64,000 nt of DNA from Symbiodinium natans (taxonomy: Eukaryota > Sar > Dinophyceae > Suessiales > Symbiodiniaceae): positions 186,001-250,000 of the forward strand of contig CAJNDS010000136.1 in the NCBI GenBank assembly GCA_905221605.1, given 5' to 3'. The notes under the pieces are model-generated. The model searched no databases. It saw only the letters and a list, made by a program, of their open reading frames with translations, and was not told where the DNA came from. The translations under genes were made by a program, and so were the position numbers. Below, one piece after another: positions 1-11,853 of the stretch (position 1 is its first letter; the number at the start of each line of letters is the position of its first letter).

Positions 1-323
1 GGGTGTCGGGTGTATGCTGGGCTGTCAACCCTAAACCCTAGAAACCCTATTTCCCCTGAACCCTAAGGCAAAAACCCTAAACCTCCAGTGCGCCGACTTT
101 CTCTTTCTTGAAGAAAAGTTAGGCAGGCCGCGGGCAAGAGCCGCAAGCCGCAAGGAGGAGGTGACGACCTGAAGCTCAAAGCTGCAAGCCCCAAACCCTG
201 AGAAACAGATCTTGGACCGCCCCGGAAACCTACAACCCCAAGCCGTGGTGCGAGAGTGAGCCACGAAGCCACAAACCCGAGAAGGCCCATGAAGTCCTGC
301 AAATCCCTGCTGCCTTTTGCGAG

Positions 324-3300
324 GTCGATGCAGCAGACCGCACACGATTTCAGGAGGCAGCCTGTCATTTGGTGCAGTCCGGGCCTTTTAGGGCAGTCCT
401 TTGGTTGCAGGGATTAGGGTCAACAGGGGTCAGGGCCTCGAGTCGGATCGGTCATAGGTGCGCCACAGAAGTCATCTACAGCTCAAGGGTCCTTCCTGGG
501 CAAGGTCGTATCGTCTTTGAGGGCTTTGGGTTTTATCCCCACTCGGCAGGCACAGGAGGAGCTCAGCGGCCTTTTGCAGGAACAGGCCCTGGCCAGCGTG
601 CTGGGCACCCAGGGCACACGTGGGCTTAGGGTTCAGGGCTTCTTCGCTGCGGACGTGAGCGCGCGAGAGAGCTCTTAGGCGTTTAGAATGACTTGACTTG
701 ACCGAGGCTGATTGTTGCTATGACTATTCTATGCTGTTAGTAGTATGCGTGTATATATATACACATACGGGTATGTGGTAGCGTCTGCCTAATTACATGG
801 TCTGCAAATGTCATGTCTGAACCCTAAGCCCTCGCATGCGTCCCCAAGGCCTTTCGTGGTGCTCGGCAACAAGATCGACATCCCCACGGCCGCCTCGGAG
901 GACGAGCTCCGCAATGTCGCGGTCTCAGAGCACTTCGGGGGGCGGGGATTGAAGGGTTTAGGGTTTAGGGTTTAGGGCTTAGGGTTTAGGCTTTAGGGTT
1001 TAGGGTTTAGGGGTGCGGTCGTGAGGTGCAGGGCTCTTAGGTTCGGTGCGAAAGTTCGGGGGGCTGAGATGGGTTCTTTTTTCACATGTTTGTCAGCACG
1101 GGTTGAGTTCGATCTGTGCTTTGCGACTCTCGCGTGGTGGTCTCGAGAAGGTCAGGAAGAGTCGGTCGCAACGAGTGGGAGGGTTTGGAGCTCGCAACCC
1201 GAAGCTCTGACCCCAAACCCCAAACCCTAAGCCCTAAACCCTATCTGAAAGACCTTATACCTGGTCAATATAATGTGCCCACCCCTTGCCCGCCCCAACA
1301 CTCACAAGTAGAGTGTGCGGTGGGGTAAGGACGCACGCCGGCAAGGCGCCTTAAGGGCTGCAGCTCACTACGCACTCCCCCCACTCCAACACGCAGGGAT
1401 GGAGTGCTTCCCCGCTGCAGCTCCCCCCAACCTGTCGACTAGGCCGTCGGGCTTGAGCCACCGCACCGACTGTTAGGCGCCCAGCCATCCCTGTTAATAG
1501 CACGCTGCTGTAGCTGCCACGCCTCTTGCGCCGCCCACAGCCCTAGCATGCCCCGTGCCGCCCAAGACCAGCAACCACCAAGCAACCTAAGTGACACCAC
1601 CCATGGCCAAGCCGCCCCAGAGTCCAGACCACCCCCATAGCATCTCCACAGCATCTCCAGCATCTCGTGCCTTTGGTCCAGGCAGCCCCCCAGTTCCCGG
1701 CAACCCCCAAGAATGCTCCATCACCAGGCCCTGCAGCTGCAAGCTTCTTGAGTCCCGGCCACCTTCCACGAAGTCACGCAGCAAGCGTGAGTTTGGGCGT
1801 CATAACCTCTGAAAGACCTTATACCTGGTCAATATAATGTGCCCACCCCTTGCCCGCCCCAACACTCACAAGTAGAGTGTGCGGTGGGGTAAGGACGCAC
1901 GCCGGCAAGGCGCCTTAAGGGCTGCAGCTCACTACGCACCCTAAACCCTAACCCTAAACCCTAAACCCTAAAACCTAAACCCCAAACCCTAAACCTTAAA
2001 CCCGTAAAAACCTCGAGCAGAGCTCTGAGGCCCTTGGGCTTCTGAGCCGGAATCCCGGGTGCGGCTCGCGCGAGGTGTGTGTGGGGCGATGTGAGGCTTC
2101 AGACTCGAAGTTGAAGCCTACAACTTGCGGTTTACGTTTAGGGTTTAGGGTTAGGGTTTAGGGTTTAGGGTTTAGGGTTTAGGGTTTAGGGACCTTAAAG
2201 ACCCTCAGAATCCCCTGAAACCAAAGTAACCACAGCCCTCCACGTCTAAGCCCTTCTCAGCTTGAAACCTGGATCCTTGAACCGTAAGCTCCCAAATTCC
2301 GCGACTCGCCCTTTCAACCCGAAGGCTTAAGGTTTAAAGTTGGAGGGGGCTATGGGGTACCTCATCCCCCATTTCCCTATCAAGAACTAGGACGAGAAAG
2401 TGCTGGAGGGGTGGGTCAAGGGCCTCACCCTTAAGCACCTTAAAGAAAACGCCGTAAATCTGTGAACTCCCAGGCCAGGCTCCAACCCCCCCCCCCCCCA
2501 AAACCCTAAACCCTAAACCCTAAACCCTAAACCCTAAACCTACCCCTAAACCCTAAACCCTAACCCTAAACCTAACCTAAAACCCTAAACCCTAACCCCT
2601 AAAACCTAAACCCTAAACCCTAAACCCTAAACCCTAAACCCTAAACCCTAAACCCTAAACCCTAAACCCTAAACCCTAAACCCTAAACCCTAAACCCTAA
2701 ACCCTAAACCCTAAACCCTAAACCCTAAACCCTAAACCCTAATCCCTAAACCCTAAACCCTAAACCCAAAGCCATGCCTGAGGTCACATGACCTACGGAC
2801 GTGCCACGGCCTCAGGCGATGCTTCGTCGGGCCTCGCGTAGCTAAACCCTTAAATATCTAGACCCTAAACCCTAAACCCTAAACCCTAAACCCCAAACCC
2901 TAAACCCTAAACCCTAAGCCCTAAACCCTAAACCCTAAACCCTAACCCTAAGCCCTAAGCCCTAAACCCTAAACCCTAAACCCTAAACCCTAAACCCCAA
3001 ACCCCGAAACCCCGAAACCCCTAAACCCGAAGCCCTTCGTTGACTTAGGAGTCTGGGGATCCTAAGATGACTCGAGGTCGAGTCCGGGAGGTGCCAGGGC
3101 TCTCCCGAGGCTCTCTGAGGCCTTGGGATTCGGAGCCTTTTTTGCTTCCAGAATCCCCCGCCGGGCGGGGGATCTTTAGGGTTTAGGGTTTAGGGTTTAG
3201 GATTTAGGGTTTAGGGGTTCAGGGGTTTAGGGGTTTAGGGGTTTAGGGGTTTGGGGGTTTAGGGGTTTCGGTGACCTTGGTGCTTTCGTTTCTATAACCC

Positions 3301-6199
3301 ACCCCCCCCCCCCCCCCATGCCTTTGTCAAAAGCACAGGGTGTGCAGTGACTTGCAAGGTTGATAAGCAACGCAACATGTGGGGTTTCTTTTCTGGGATG
3401 GAGTGGGCTGAGAGGGTTTCAAAGCCCTAAGCCTAGAAGGGCAAACGCCCGAAACACCCAACCCTTCATAATCACGACGGCTTTCTGTTGATGCAAGTCA
3501 TCCCGTTCCAATACCTTGTTGTGTAATTCATGTTCCCCAGATTCTTGCATGTCCCCTCTTCCTAGAACTTATGGCGCAGTCCCTGATCTAAGCTCATGCT
3601 GGAATCTCTTGCAAGTTTCCTTGCTTAAGGACTATTGAGCTCTCTGAGAAAACTCAGGATGCCAAGAAGGGCGACAGTCAAGTCCGCCCCGTCGAGCTCT
3701 TCATGGTGAGCGCCAGGAGCTGAGCTGTCTGAGTCTTCCCTAAACCCTAAACCCTAAAGACAGGGCACCTCATTCCCTCATGCCCTACAAAGCGACAGTA
3801 AGCTAGGAAGGCGCACCCGCCCATTTCAAGCCCAAGTCGACCTCCCGTGGGGCAGCAGGGTTTAGGGTTTGGGGTTTAGGGTTTAGGGTTTAGGGTTTGG
3901 GGTTTAGGGTTTGGGGTTTGGGGTTTAGGGTTTGGGGTTTGGGGTTTAGGGTTTAGGGTTTGGGGTTTAGGGTTTAGGGTTTGGGGTTTAGGGTTTAGGG
4001 TTTAGGTAGTTTAGGGCTCAGGGGTTGGCCCACCTTTCGAGGGCACGGTCAGACTATGGTATCCGCTGAGGGTCCGCTCCTCCCTGGCAAGTCGGCAAAG
4101 ACTCGAACCTGTACCTGATGACAGAACAAGGCATCTGTTGAGCACGACCACGGCTGTTGCAGTCGGCCGGAACACTGGGAAGGTTGTTCGGGCGAAACCG
4201 AGTCTTCGTTTTCAGGCTTGAGGCGGGCGCGAGGATCCGAAGATCGGGGGCAACTCGAAAGTGTTCGGCCTGGATGCGGAGACAGCAGGACCAACTCTGG
4301 GAGTATTATGGTCTGGAATCTGTCGCCTCTTTTTCCCGATGGCTGCTCAGTAGTCTTCATGTAAGGCACAGGTGGAATGTACAAGCCTCTCGCTCCAGAC
4401 TGGGAGGGAAGTGCAGCACAGAGCTCCAGAGTCCTTCTCCTCGGACAGAATGGCAATGCTGATAGCAGGGGAACTGTTGGTCAACCAGGCGTCGCTCGCG
4501 CCTATGACTCGACTCAGGCACAATGGCGTGGGAGAAGATCCTGCCAAAGTCTTGCAACTTTCTCCCTGCCGTAGGACATGTTCGAGGCCACGACCGCCTC
4601 GCTGCGGTGATCCTGCCCGGCAGATTCGCCCGCAGCATCCTCGTTCTGGATGCAGACACCGGCAAGGACGGAGGTTCAGTACCGAGAGCTTCCACCTGCG
4701 ACACCACACCTGGGGTTTAGGGTTTAGGGTTTAGGGTTTAGGGTTTAGGGTTTCTGACGACGGGCCAACGTCGCCTCGGCGATTTCAACACGCAAAAAAG
4801 GGTTTAGGGTTTAGGGTTTAGGCGGTTTAGGGTTTAGGGTTAGGGCAATTCCAGCTGGGCCGGGAACTAGGTGTTTGGGTTCTAGAGGGTGGTGGCCTCA
4901 GAGGAGGTGTCGGCTGAGCGCATACACCGACCCCTGTATCTGTAGCGACGTTGTAGTTGATGCTTGTTGTGTTGTCCGTAACCCTAGACCCTAAACCCTA
5001 GACCTTCAGGGTCTAGGGGCCCAACTCTGTTCACGCAACCCCTAAGCCCTTGTTACATACGAACACACCCTTTTCTGTATTTGTATGCATCATATACGCA
5101 TACACACATACACACATACACACATACACACACATACATACATACATACATACATACATACATACACAGACATACATACATACATACATACATACATACA
5201 TACATACATACATACATACATACATACAATATTTGTGCATGCGCATAGCTTCTGGTTTGTGCGTTCTGAGGTGGTGAAGAGAATGGGCTACGCGGAGGCC
5301 TTGCCAGGGAAGCAAGGATCGTGTTCCAGCTGCGCGGTCCACTTTTTTCAAAAGAGCGGGGGGGGGGGGGGGGGGCAAGCTTGGGATGTAGCTCTTGAGA
5401 GCAAGGCTTGTGTTGAAGAGGCGGAGTGTTTGTCTTGCAGGTGATCTTGGAGCACTTGCCCCATAGGGTATACGTGGGGTGTAGGGTCTGTGATGAGATG
5501 GCCTGTCAGGCGTTTCAATGGCTGTCGCAGTTCCTGAACTGAGCCTGCCAGCGACACAGAACGCTCACAACCCACCAGCGATTTTGATGAGTGTCTCTTG
5601 GGGAGGGGAAGGCTCCGGGTCCTCAGCACCTAGCTATGAAACCCTAAACTCTGATTTGCGCGACCCGAGTTTGCCTCAAGCTGCTTTGCCCGGGCCTTTA
5701 TCGCTCACCTCCCTTAATTTGAGATGAGTTGCTTAAGTCGCCGTAGCCGGAGTTCCCCGGGGCAGCAGTGCCAGATGTCCCGGATGCAAGCGGGAACCAG
5801 CTTTGCTGTTGATGGCACAGGTGTGATCTTCGTTGCGTAGTGTATCTCCGAAGTCGAGGGCTTCTTCATGCTTGTTGTGCCCAACGCGTTGCAGATCTTA
5901 CAGAGGTGCTGGCGCAGCCACTCACCTAGTGACCTAGTTGTGAAAGCAGTATGCCTCAACGTCCCAAGCTCAATGTTCGGATGTCCCAGATTCGTGGACC
6001 TTAATATACTCCTAACATGGCCCTTATATTCCCTTTAGGGATCTTTAAAGCCGGGTCCAAAACCACCCAACCACTGGACAAGGTATCCGAATACTTCGCT
6101 CGAAGCTCAGAGATGGGTCGAGGCATGCGTTTTTTGCTCTCTCAGCCGTCGTCAACCAAATCGGTTGAGGCCTTTCTGCACAAAGCACCCTTGGGGTGA
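324..6199 (+). CDS. SAR1: SAR1-type small GTPase (COPII), C-terminal part, six exons
   Basis: SAR1 is the GTPase that starts COPII coat assembly at the endoplasmic reticulum. Exons: 324-356 (VDAADRTRFQE), 550-599 (QEELSGLLQEQALAS), 849 to about 945 (PFVVLGNKIDIPTAASEDEL, holding the NKxD guanine-specificity motif), 3658-3705 (DSQVRPVELFM), 5271-5297 (VVKRMGYAE) and 6170-6199 (short tail, TGA). Frames join across GC-AG introns at 357, 600 and 5298 and a GT-AG intron at 3706. The order and spacing match SAR1 between the DxxD/ER region and the C-terminus. The end of exon 3 is uncertain. The last exon is supported by an 8-bp duplication (GAGGCCTT) at both intron ends, but its tail differs from the usual SAR1 end. 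The N-terminal half (P-loop, switch regions) must lie upstream of the window. Confidence 0.85.
1245..1939. mobile_element. TRIM-like element with 131-bp direct terminal repeats
   Basis: Bases 1245-1375 and 1809-1939 appear identical over 131 bp and flank a 433-bp unique core. Trimmed by one base at each end the repeat starts TG and ends CA, as LTRs do. Telomeric CCCTA repeats abut both outer ends, so any target duplication would be hidden in them. The core has no convincing gag or pol. Size and layout fit a terminal-repeat retrotransposon in miniature; a partial tandem duplication is the alternative. The element lies in the SAR1 intron between the exons at 849 and 3658. Confidence 0.6.
2501..3030. 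repeat. Large C-rich telomeric repeat array
   Basis: A poly-C run followed by CCCTAAA units with a few AACCTA and CCCCAAA variants to about 2767, a 90-bp unique insert, then further units to about 3030. Lies in the large SAR1 intron. Confidence 0.95.
5092..5376. repeat. CATA microsatellite and downstream poly-G run
   Basis: An almost pure (CATA)n tract at 5092-5227 precedes the SAR1 exon at 5271. A run of about 20 G follows at 5357-5376. Long frames here translate to His/Tyr/Thr or Val/Cys/Met repeats and are not genes. Confidence 0.95.
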
Positions 6200-6760
6200 G
6201 CCTCCCCCAGCTGACTGCCCTGCAACACCAAACTAAGCAATCTTAACGCTAAGAATTGCCGAAAAGTAGTGACAGGAGCAGAAGATTGCAGATAGTCATA
6301 GCCGGCAATAATAATCACAGGAGCCTGCATCCGGAAAAAGTCTCGACAAGCCCGCATGCAGCATGCGGAGGATTCAAGGGGCTCGGATACCCTAAACCCT
6401 TTTCCCTAAACCCGAAACCCCAAGCCCTAAACTGCTCCTGAATCTCTGAAGGCTTGCGAGCCCTTCACAGCCTGAATGCCTCTGAACCCGAGACCTAAAA
6501 TTCTAGGCCTCAACCCAGACTCCGGGAGGATCCAAAAGCATAGAACCGCCAGATAGTACCCCATACTACTGTTGGGTCATTCTTAGTAACCCTTGAGGGA
6601 TCTACTTTTTGGATCCTCTCAGGGGTCTGGGAACCCTAAACCAAACCCTATCCTGACGAATCTAGGCAGGGCTCTTGGCATATTCTTGATCAATGCCCCA
6701 CCCAATGCTCCCCCGAACGTCAAACGGCTTCTTAAGAAGCTTTTCGCAGCTGGGGGGAAT

Positions 6761-6873
6761 CTCAGAGACTCCGATACCCCCTTCAATTTAAGGGAAGAGT
6801 CCTTAACAGTCTAGGAGGGTTCCCGGTATGCTTTGAGGAATCTCCCACTTCTTTCTAGGGTATTGGAGTCTCT
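6761..6873. mobile_element. Inverted-repeat introner, family with GAGACTCC ends
   Basis: Ends are CTCAGAGACTCCGATACCCC and its near inverse GGGTATTGGAGTCTCTG. The element is flanked by the 6-bp direct repeat GGGAAT (6755-6760 and 6874-6879). Its ends resemble the larger copy at 33742-33896. A GA donor and AG acceptor inside the ends would splice the upstream fr frame (KRLLKKLFAAGG) into a short downstream tail. Confidence 0.7.
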
Positions 6874-8388
6874 GGGAATGGGGCTTCACCCCGCTCAACG
6901 CCGTGATGGCCGACACTGTCCACAGACCGAGCGCGAGGAGGCATCGCGACCTTCCCAGGCTCACGGAAAATGGGTGCCCTGGGCTCTGTGGGTTTAAGAT
7001 AGGGTTTAGGGTTTAGGGTTTAGGGTTTAGGGTTTAGGGTTTTGCAGAAGGGGTTCGGTGTTTCCGGTTGAGGATAAAAAGGGATGCAGAAGGGTGTAAG
7101 GGCAAAAAGGGGGGTGTAGGCCGGTTGAGGTTTTGGAGCAGGATATGTTGAGCAGGAGACCATATGCTTATCTCGCAACATCTTGAGGCAGGGCTGAGGG
7201 CTTTGATCGAAGTTTTGGGGAAGGCGCCAAATGGGTGGATCATGGCTTGCGGCAAGCGCGAGGCGCCGTTTTTCTTCATCGGTTCAGGGTTCAGGGTTCA
7301 GGGTTTAGGGTTTAGGATTTAGGGTTTAGGGTTTAGGGCTTAGGGTTTAGGGTTTAGGGTTTAGGGTTTGGGGCTTAGGGTTTAGGGTTTAGGGTTTGGG
7401 GTTTGGGGTTTAGGGTTTAGGGTTTCGGGCTCAGGGGCAAGTATGAGGGCCAGAACATTGTTGGCCGGGGCTGGCCTTGCTCTTCTGAGGCCTCAGTTTG
7501 TGGGCCTGCGGGGTGCTCTAAAGAGGAGCAAAGAATAATAATAACCATAGAATCAATAAGAACGAAGAAGAAGATAAGGAAAAAAACAGAATAGAGAGAA
7601 CAAAGAAGAAGATAAGAAATAAGATATGAGTGATGCCAGGTTTAGTACCAAGCAAAAATATGCCCAGTCCTTCCTTGCCTACTACATAGCTCAAAGAAGC
7701 TCTTGCTACCTACTTTGGTCTGACCCAAGCACCAAGAGGCCCCCCCCCCCAAAAGCCGATGCCTGAGGATGGTGGACCGCAGGCCATGCAGTCGGAAGGT
7801 CTCCCGGTGGGAGCCCAAGCTCAGGATGTGGGCTTTGGGGTTTAGGGTTTGGGGTTTGGGGTTTAGGGTTTAGGGTTTAGGGTTTAGGGTAGTGTGCAGA
7901 GCCTTCCAGAAACTCTGCGTGCCCGACATGAGGTGTGTCTCCACTCACCTCGGAGCTCGATCCTTTTTTGTGTCAGTTCGACTTTCGCGCTCACCTCTTG
8001 TTCTGGGGGAGCCCCGGGCTTCTGGGGGCCAAATTCCGAAACAACAACAAGGCTCGGCAGAAGGAGGGGCTCTGAGGACACAGAACTTGGTGCACGTCGT
8101 CTTGCGGAGCCCTGACCCTAAGCCCTAAGCCCCGAAAGAAGCCCTAGTGATACTCACGAAGGGCGTTTTGCATCCCTGCAGTGTGGTTGCGAGGCTGCCA
8201 GGCAGGTTGCAAGAAACCCGAAGCCCTCAACCCTAAACCCTAGACCCTGAATCCGGGAGCCAAGGAGGTTGATGCCCAGTGGGTGGCGGAGGAGTCTTGT
8301 GACACGGCCCGCAACGCTAGAACCTCAGGACGTCGAAGGGTTCAGTTTAGGGTTCAGGGTTCAGGGTTCAGGGTTTAGGGTTTAGGGT

Positions 8389-8434
<46 letters not shown>

Positions 8435-8529
8435 GGTTCAGGGGCTTGGAGTTGAGGGACGGAGTGTCCAAGGCATGAAGAAGCGGCTTAGTTGGGGATG
8501 TTCCCCCTTCTTCAAACAGTCCTTAATGG

Positions 8530-9004
8530 GGATAACCCTAAACCCTAAACCCTAAACCCTAAACCCTCAACCCTAAACCCCAAACCCTAAACCCTAAACC
8601 CTAAACCCTAAACCCTAAACCCTAAACCCTAAACCCTAAACCCTAAACCCTAACCCCTAAACCCTAAACCCTAAACCCGAAACCCCTATCGGTTTATGGT
8701 CTAAGGATGCAGGGCGTCTGGGCGTTGATGTGTTTCGGGTTGCTTCGGGTTTCAGGTCTCGTTTGATTAGGGTTTAGGGTTTTAGGGTTTAGGGTTTCGT
8801 GTCAGGGTCTTTCTAGGCGCCTACCCAGACTGCAACTTTCGGAAAACCCTAAACCCAAAGCCAATAACCCAAAACCTGAAACCCTAAACCCTAAACCCCA
8901 AACCCTAGACCCGAAACCCCAAACCCCAAACCCTAAACCCTAAACCCTAAACCCTAAACCCTAAACCCTAAACCCTAAACCCTAAACCCTAAACCCTAAA
9001 CCCT
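8530..9004. repeat. Telomeric arrays of mixed orientation
   Basis: C-rich array at 8537-8690, a short G-rich array at 8768-8797, then a C-rich array at 8880-9004 with CCCCAAA and CCCTAGA variants at its left side. Confidence 0.93.
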
Positions 9005-9174
9005 GCGTGGGTGAGGTGGTCAACGCGCTCTGCCGGTATCGCTTCGGGGACAAGGTCAGTGTGGACGAGGCGCAGTGGCTGGTCGGAAACGGTTTGAGGG
9101 TTTAGGGTTTAGGGTTTAGGGGTTTAGTGGTTTAGGGTTTAGGGTTTAGGGGTTTAGGGGTTTAGGGTTTAAGG

Positions 9175-9281
9175 TTGGGATGTTCTTCCTTATACCAGCA
9201 GCTCCTTAGTAGGGATCTAATGGGGGGGGGGTACTGGAGTCCCTATTACGGACTGTTAGTATAAGGGGGGGACCATCCCAA
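9175..9281. mobile_element. MITE-like hairpin element (TTGGGATGTTC family)
   Basis: Terminal inverted repeats start TTGGGATGTTC and end GGACCATCCCAA, with an inner arm around GGACTGTTAGTATAAGG. The same family occurs at 42203-42290, about 49457-49660 (interrupted) and 60231-60331. Truncated copies running into telomeric repeats are at 8497-8535 and 31255-31296. Confidence 0.75.
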
Positions 9282-10148
9282 GTTGAAGGTTTTACACTTT
9301 GCGCCACCTCCGTTCCAGGGTGCGACACATGGCGCGTGGCGCGTGCGTCCATGACAACAGGGTTTAGGGCTTAGGGTTTAGGGTACCACCTTCATGCCGA
9401 GCGTATATAGCACGCCCCATCACTTGAAAGAATGACCAGCGAGTATTCACCACAGGAGGGATCCTTCTAGGGAGCCTCTCATGGAGAAGGGTCCGGCCAG
9501 GGTGGAAGCCCACCCCGGCCCAGCCACTGTCATCCCCATCGCTTCGGAGGTCTTCAGCGGACCCACTGCAGCAAAAGGCCGGTTGTTGCCTTTTGCCTTG
9601 CATTCTCGGGCTTGGACTTTTAGGGCTTGCTCAGGTGGTCTGGTTTCGATCGGTTATACTAGGAGGCCCATATCTTCAACACTAAGTTTAGCATTTGCAC
9701 AACATTTTACAGGTGATGATTGTACCAGAAGCTAGAACGCAAAGAGTGGCAATGTTCATGGGCGTAACATTTTTTTGTGTTCCTAGATTACTAAGCCCTT
9801 ACCACACCCTGAACCCTCAATTCGAAGCCGCCCCGGCCCCCGGCCCACTTGCGCAGCACATCTTGAACCTGTGGCCATGTCTACCCAAACCTTCGACCTA
9901 TCCCACCCCACCCAAACCATAAACCCCAAAGCCTAAACCCTAAAGCCTAAACCCTAAACCCTGGACCCTGAACCCTGAACCCTAAACCCTGAACCCTGAA
10001 CCCTCACCCCTAACCTCTAAACACTAAACCCTAAACCCTAAACCACCCCCATGAGGAACCGAGTTCATTGTCACCCTCGCCTTGGCTGATCGGGAAGTGC
10101 GCGGGCCTTCATGTGGGCCCCTGTGGGCCTGTCAGCTGGCGCCACGTG

Positions 10149-10232
10149 TAGCAGCTGTTAGTAGGGAATGAGGGAATTCTGGCCCTACAGAGTCCCTTAA
10201 AGGGTAAGTCCCTCATTCCCTTCTAATATCCA
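10149..10232. mobile_element. Short introner-like element, CTGTTAGTAGGGAATG family
   Basis: Left arm CTGTTAGTAGGGAATGAGGG, centre CCCTTAAAGGG, right arm CCCTCATTCCCTTCTAA. It is the same family as the three introns in the membrane-protein gene at 16.3-17.0 kb. It directly follows the coding-like island at 10050-10148. Confidence 0.6.
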
Positions 10233-11675
10233 GGGGCCAAGGGCGGGAGAAGAAGACCAGGCATCAACTCTCAGGTCCATGGGGGCTTTTTTTCTTGGCA
10301 CCCTGGGGGCCGCCTAGGTCCCCCCCCAGGGTTTAGGGTTTAGGGTTGGTGCATGTCTTGCTACTTTCAGGTGTCGCCGGCAGCTTCCTCAGTCCGTGCT
10401 TAAAAAGGGTTTAGGGTTTGGGGTTTAGGGTTTAGGGTTAAGGGTTTCGTCTTCCTGCGTCTGTCTCGGGGGCATCTGCATTTCGCGCTCTGCGCTTCCG
10501 TGTTCTAAATCGTGCGCTCGGCTTGGTCCTGTGGCACTTTTTGGATGCTTGCTTGGAATTCGTGTCGCGATAAAGGCGTGGCAGAGACGCACTTGCTTGC
10601 CGCATGGTGCTCTCGCCAAGGTGCTCTCGCCTAGGTGTCGTGCACACGCTGCGCTCATGCCTTGGGGGACCACATGAACCCTAAAATTGGGGGTCATGTG
10701 CCCTCTACTGCTAGAATTCCTATTAAGGTCATATGAACCATAAACCCTGTTCGCGTTCGTTTGGCCCCCTCAAGGTGCCACGCACTGTCCTCGGTCCCGT
10801 GCGCGCGCTTCCAGCGCAGCACTTGTCGTCGCTTTTGCTGCCGCGGAGTGCTTCTTAGCACCCTGAACCCCAGACCCTAAAGCCCCAACCCTTGCCTGCT
10901 TCAGCGAGTGTGAGAGTCGCAGGTGACCGCGGGGTCTAATTTGTTGGCTGTTGCTGTTGAGAATGGGTGTGGTTTGGGGGGTCCTTGGAGTCCGGCTAGA
11001 CTGGCTGGGAACTTGTTGCAGTTGAACGAGATATGGAAATTTCTACATATTTCCCGAGCAAGCAGTAACGTGTGATGTTCCCTGCAGTGCGACTGTCAGT
11101 CAGCTAGGCAGGTGGCAAAAGAAAGCCCCATGATCGGCCCTTACTAAGGCTGGGATCTGCCAGCAGTGCCAGGGCCTCACAGTCTCCAGATCTGACCCTC
11201 AGCGCCGGCTCGAGTTTCGGGTTTTTGCAGTCGGGTTGCGGGGCAACAGTGTTGCAAGACGTTGAAGTGTAGTCAAGTGTGGTCAAGCTGGTGCGTGACT
11301 ATCTGACGAAGCCGTTTCGCCTCGGAGATCATTTTGGAGAGAGCAGTAGCCATTGCGAACGGTGGCTTGGCGGGCAGTGTGCCGTGCGTTGTTGAAGGTC
11401 AGTTGCTGTTTTAGGTTGCCACTGGGGGTCCTAAACCCTAACCCTAAACCCTAAACTCTAAACCCTAAACCCTGAACCCGGTGGACCAAAAAACCCTACT
11501 GTTGTCCTGGGAGCTGGTTCAGTTGTACAATGCCTGCAAGTCTTGAGCGCCGGTTTTCCCACCAAGGCGCTTCTCGTGTCGCAGTAGGAAGCCCTGAGCC
11601 CTACAGGCCTAGAGAGATCTAAAGCACACTCCTTCACAATCAGGGATATCGGGCCCCCTGGAAGCCCCGAAGCCT

Positions 11676-11826
11676 AGACCCTAGACCCTAGACCCTAGAC
11701 CCTAGACCCTAGACCCTAGACCCTAGACCCTAGACCCTAGACCCTAGACCCTAAACCCTAAACCCCAAACCCTAAACCCTAAACCCTAAACCCTGAACCC
11801 TAAACCCGAAACCCTAAACCCTAAAT
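11676..11826. repeat. CCCTAGA-variant and CCCTAAA array
   Basis: A homogeneous run of CCCTAGA units passes into canonical CCCTAAA units and ends just upstream of the SPF30 start codon. Confidence 0.95.
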
Positions 11827-11853
11827 TTCGGGCAGCAAAGCCCAAAGGCCACC

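Larger units (their letters stand above)
6200..11853. other. Intergenic/intronic stretch with orphan exon-like islands
   Basis: Mostly telomeric arrays (7000-7042, 7286-7430, 8537-8690, 8885-9004, 11440-11826), a (TTGAGGG)n run at 8387-8437 and mobile-element relics. Islands that look coding by codon use but match nothing I know: 6690-6765 (NVKRLLKKLFAAGG), 7758-7830, 8263-8310 (EVDAQWVAEESCDT), 9011-9090 (VVNALCRYRFGDKV) and 10050-10148 (EFIVTLALADREV). They could be exons of one gene or decayed fragments. No complete model could be built. Confidence 0.45.

Noticed and set aside
1-1000. Window start as a true telomere or subtelomere
   Set aside because: Arrays occur throughout in both orientations and genes cross the region; there is no terminal oriented array.
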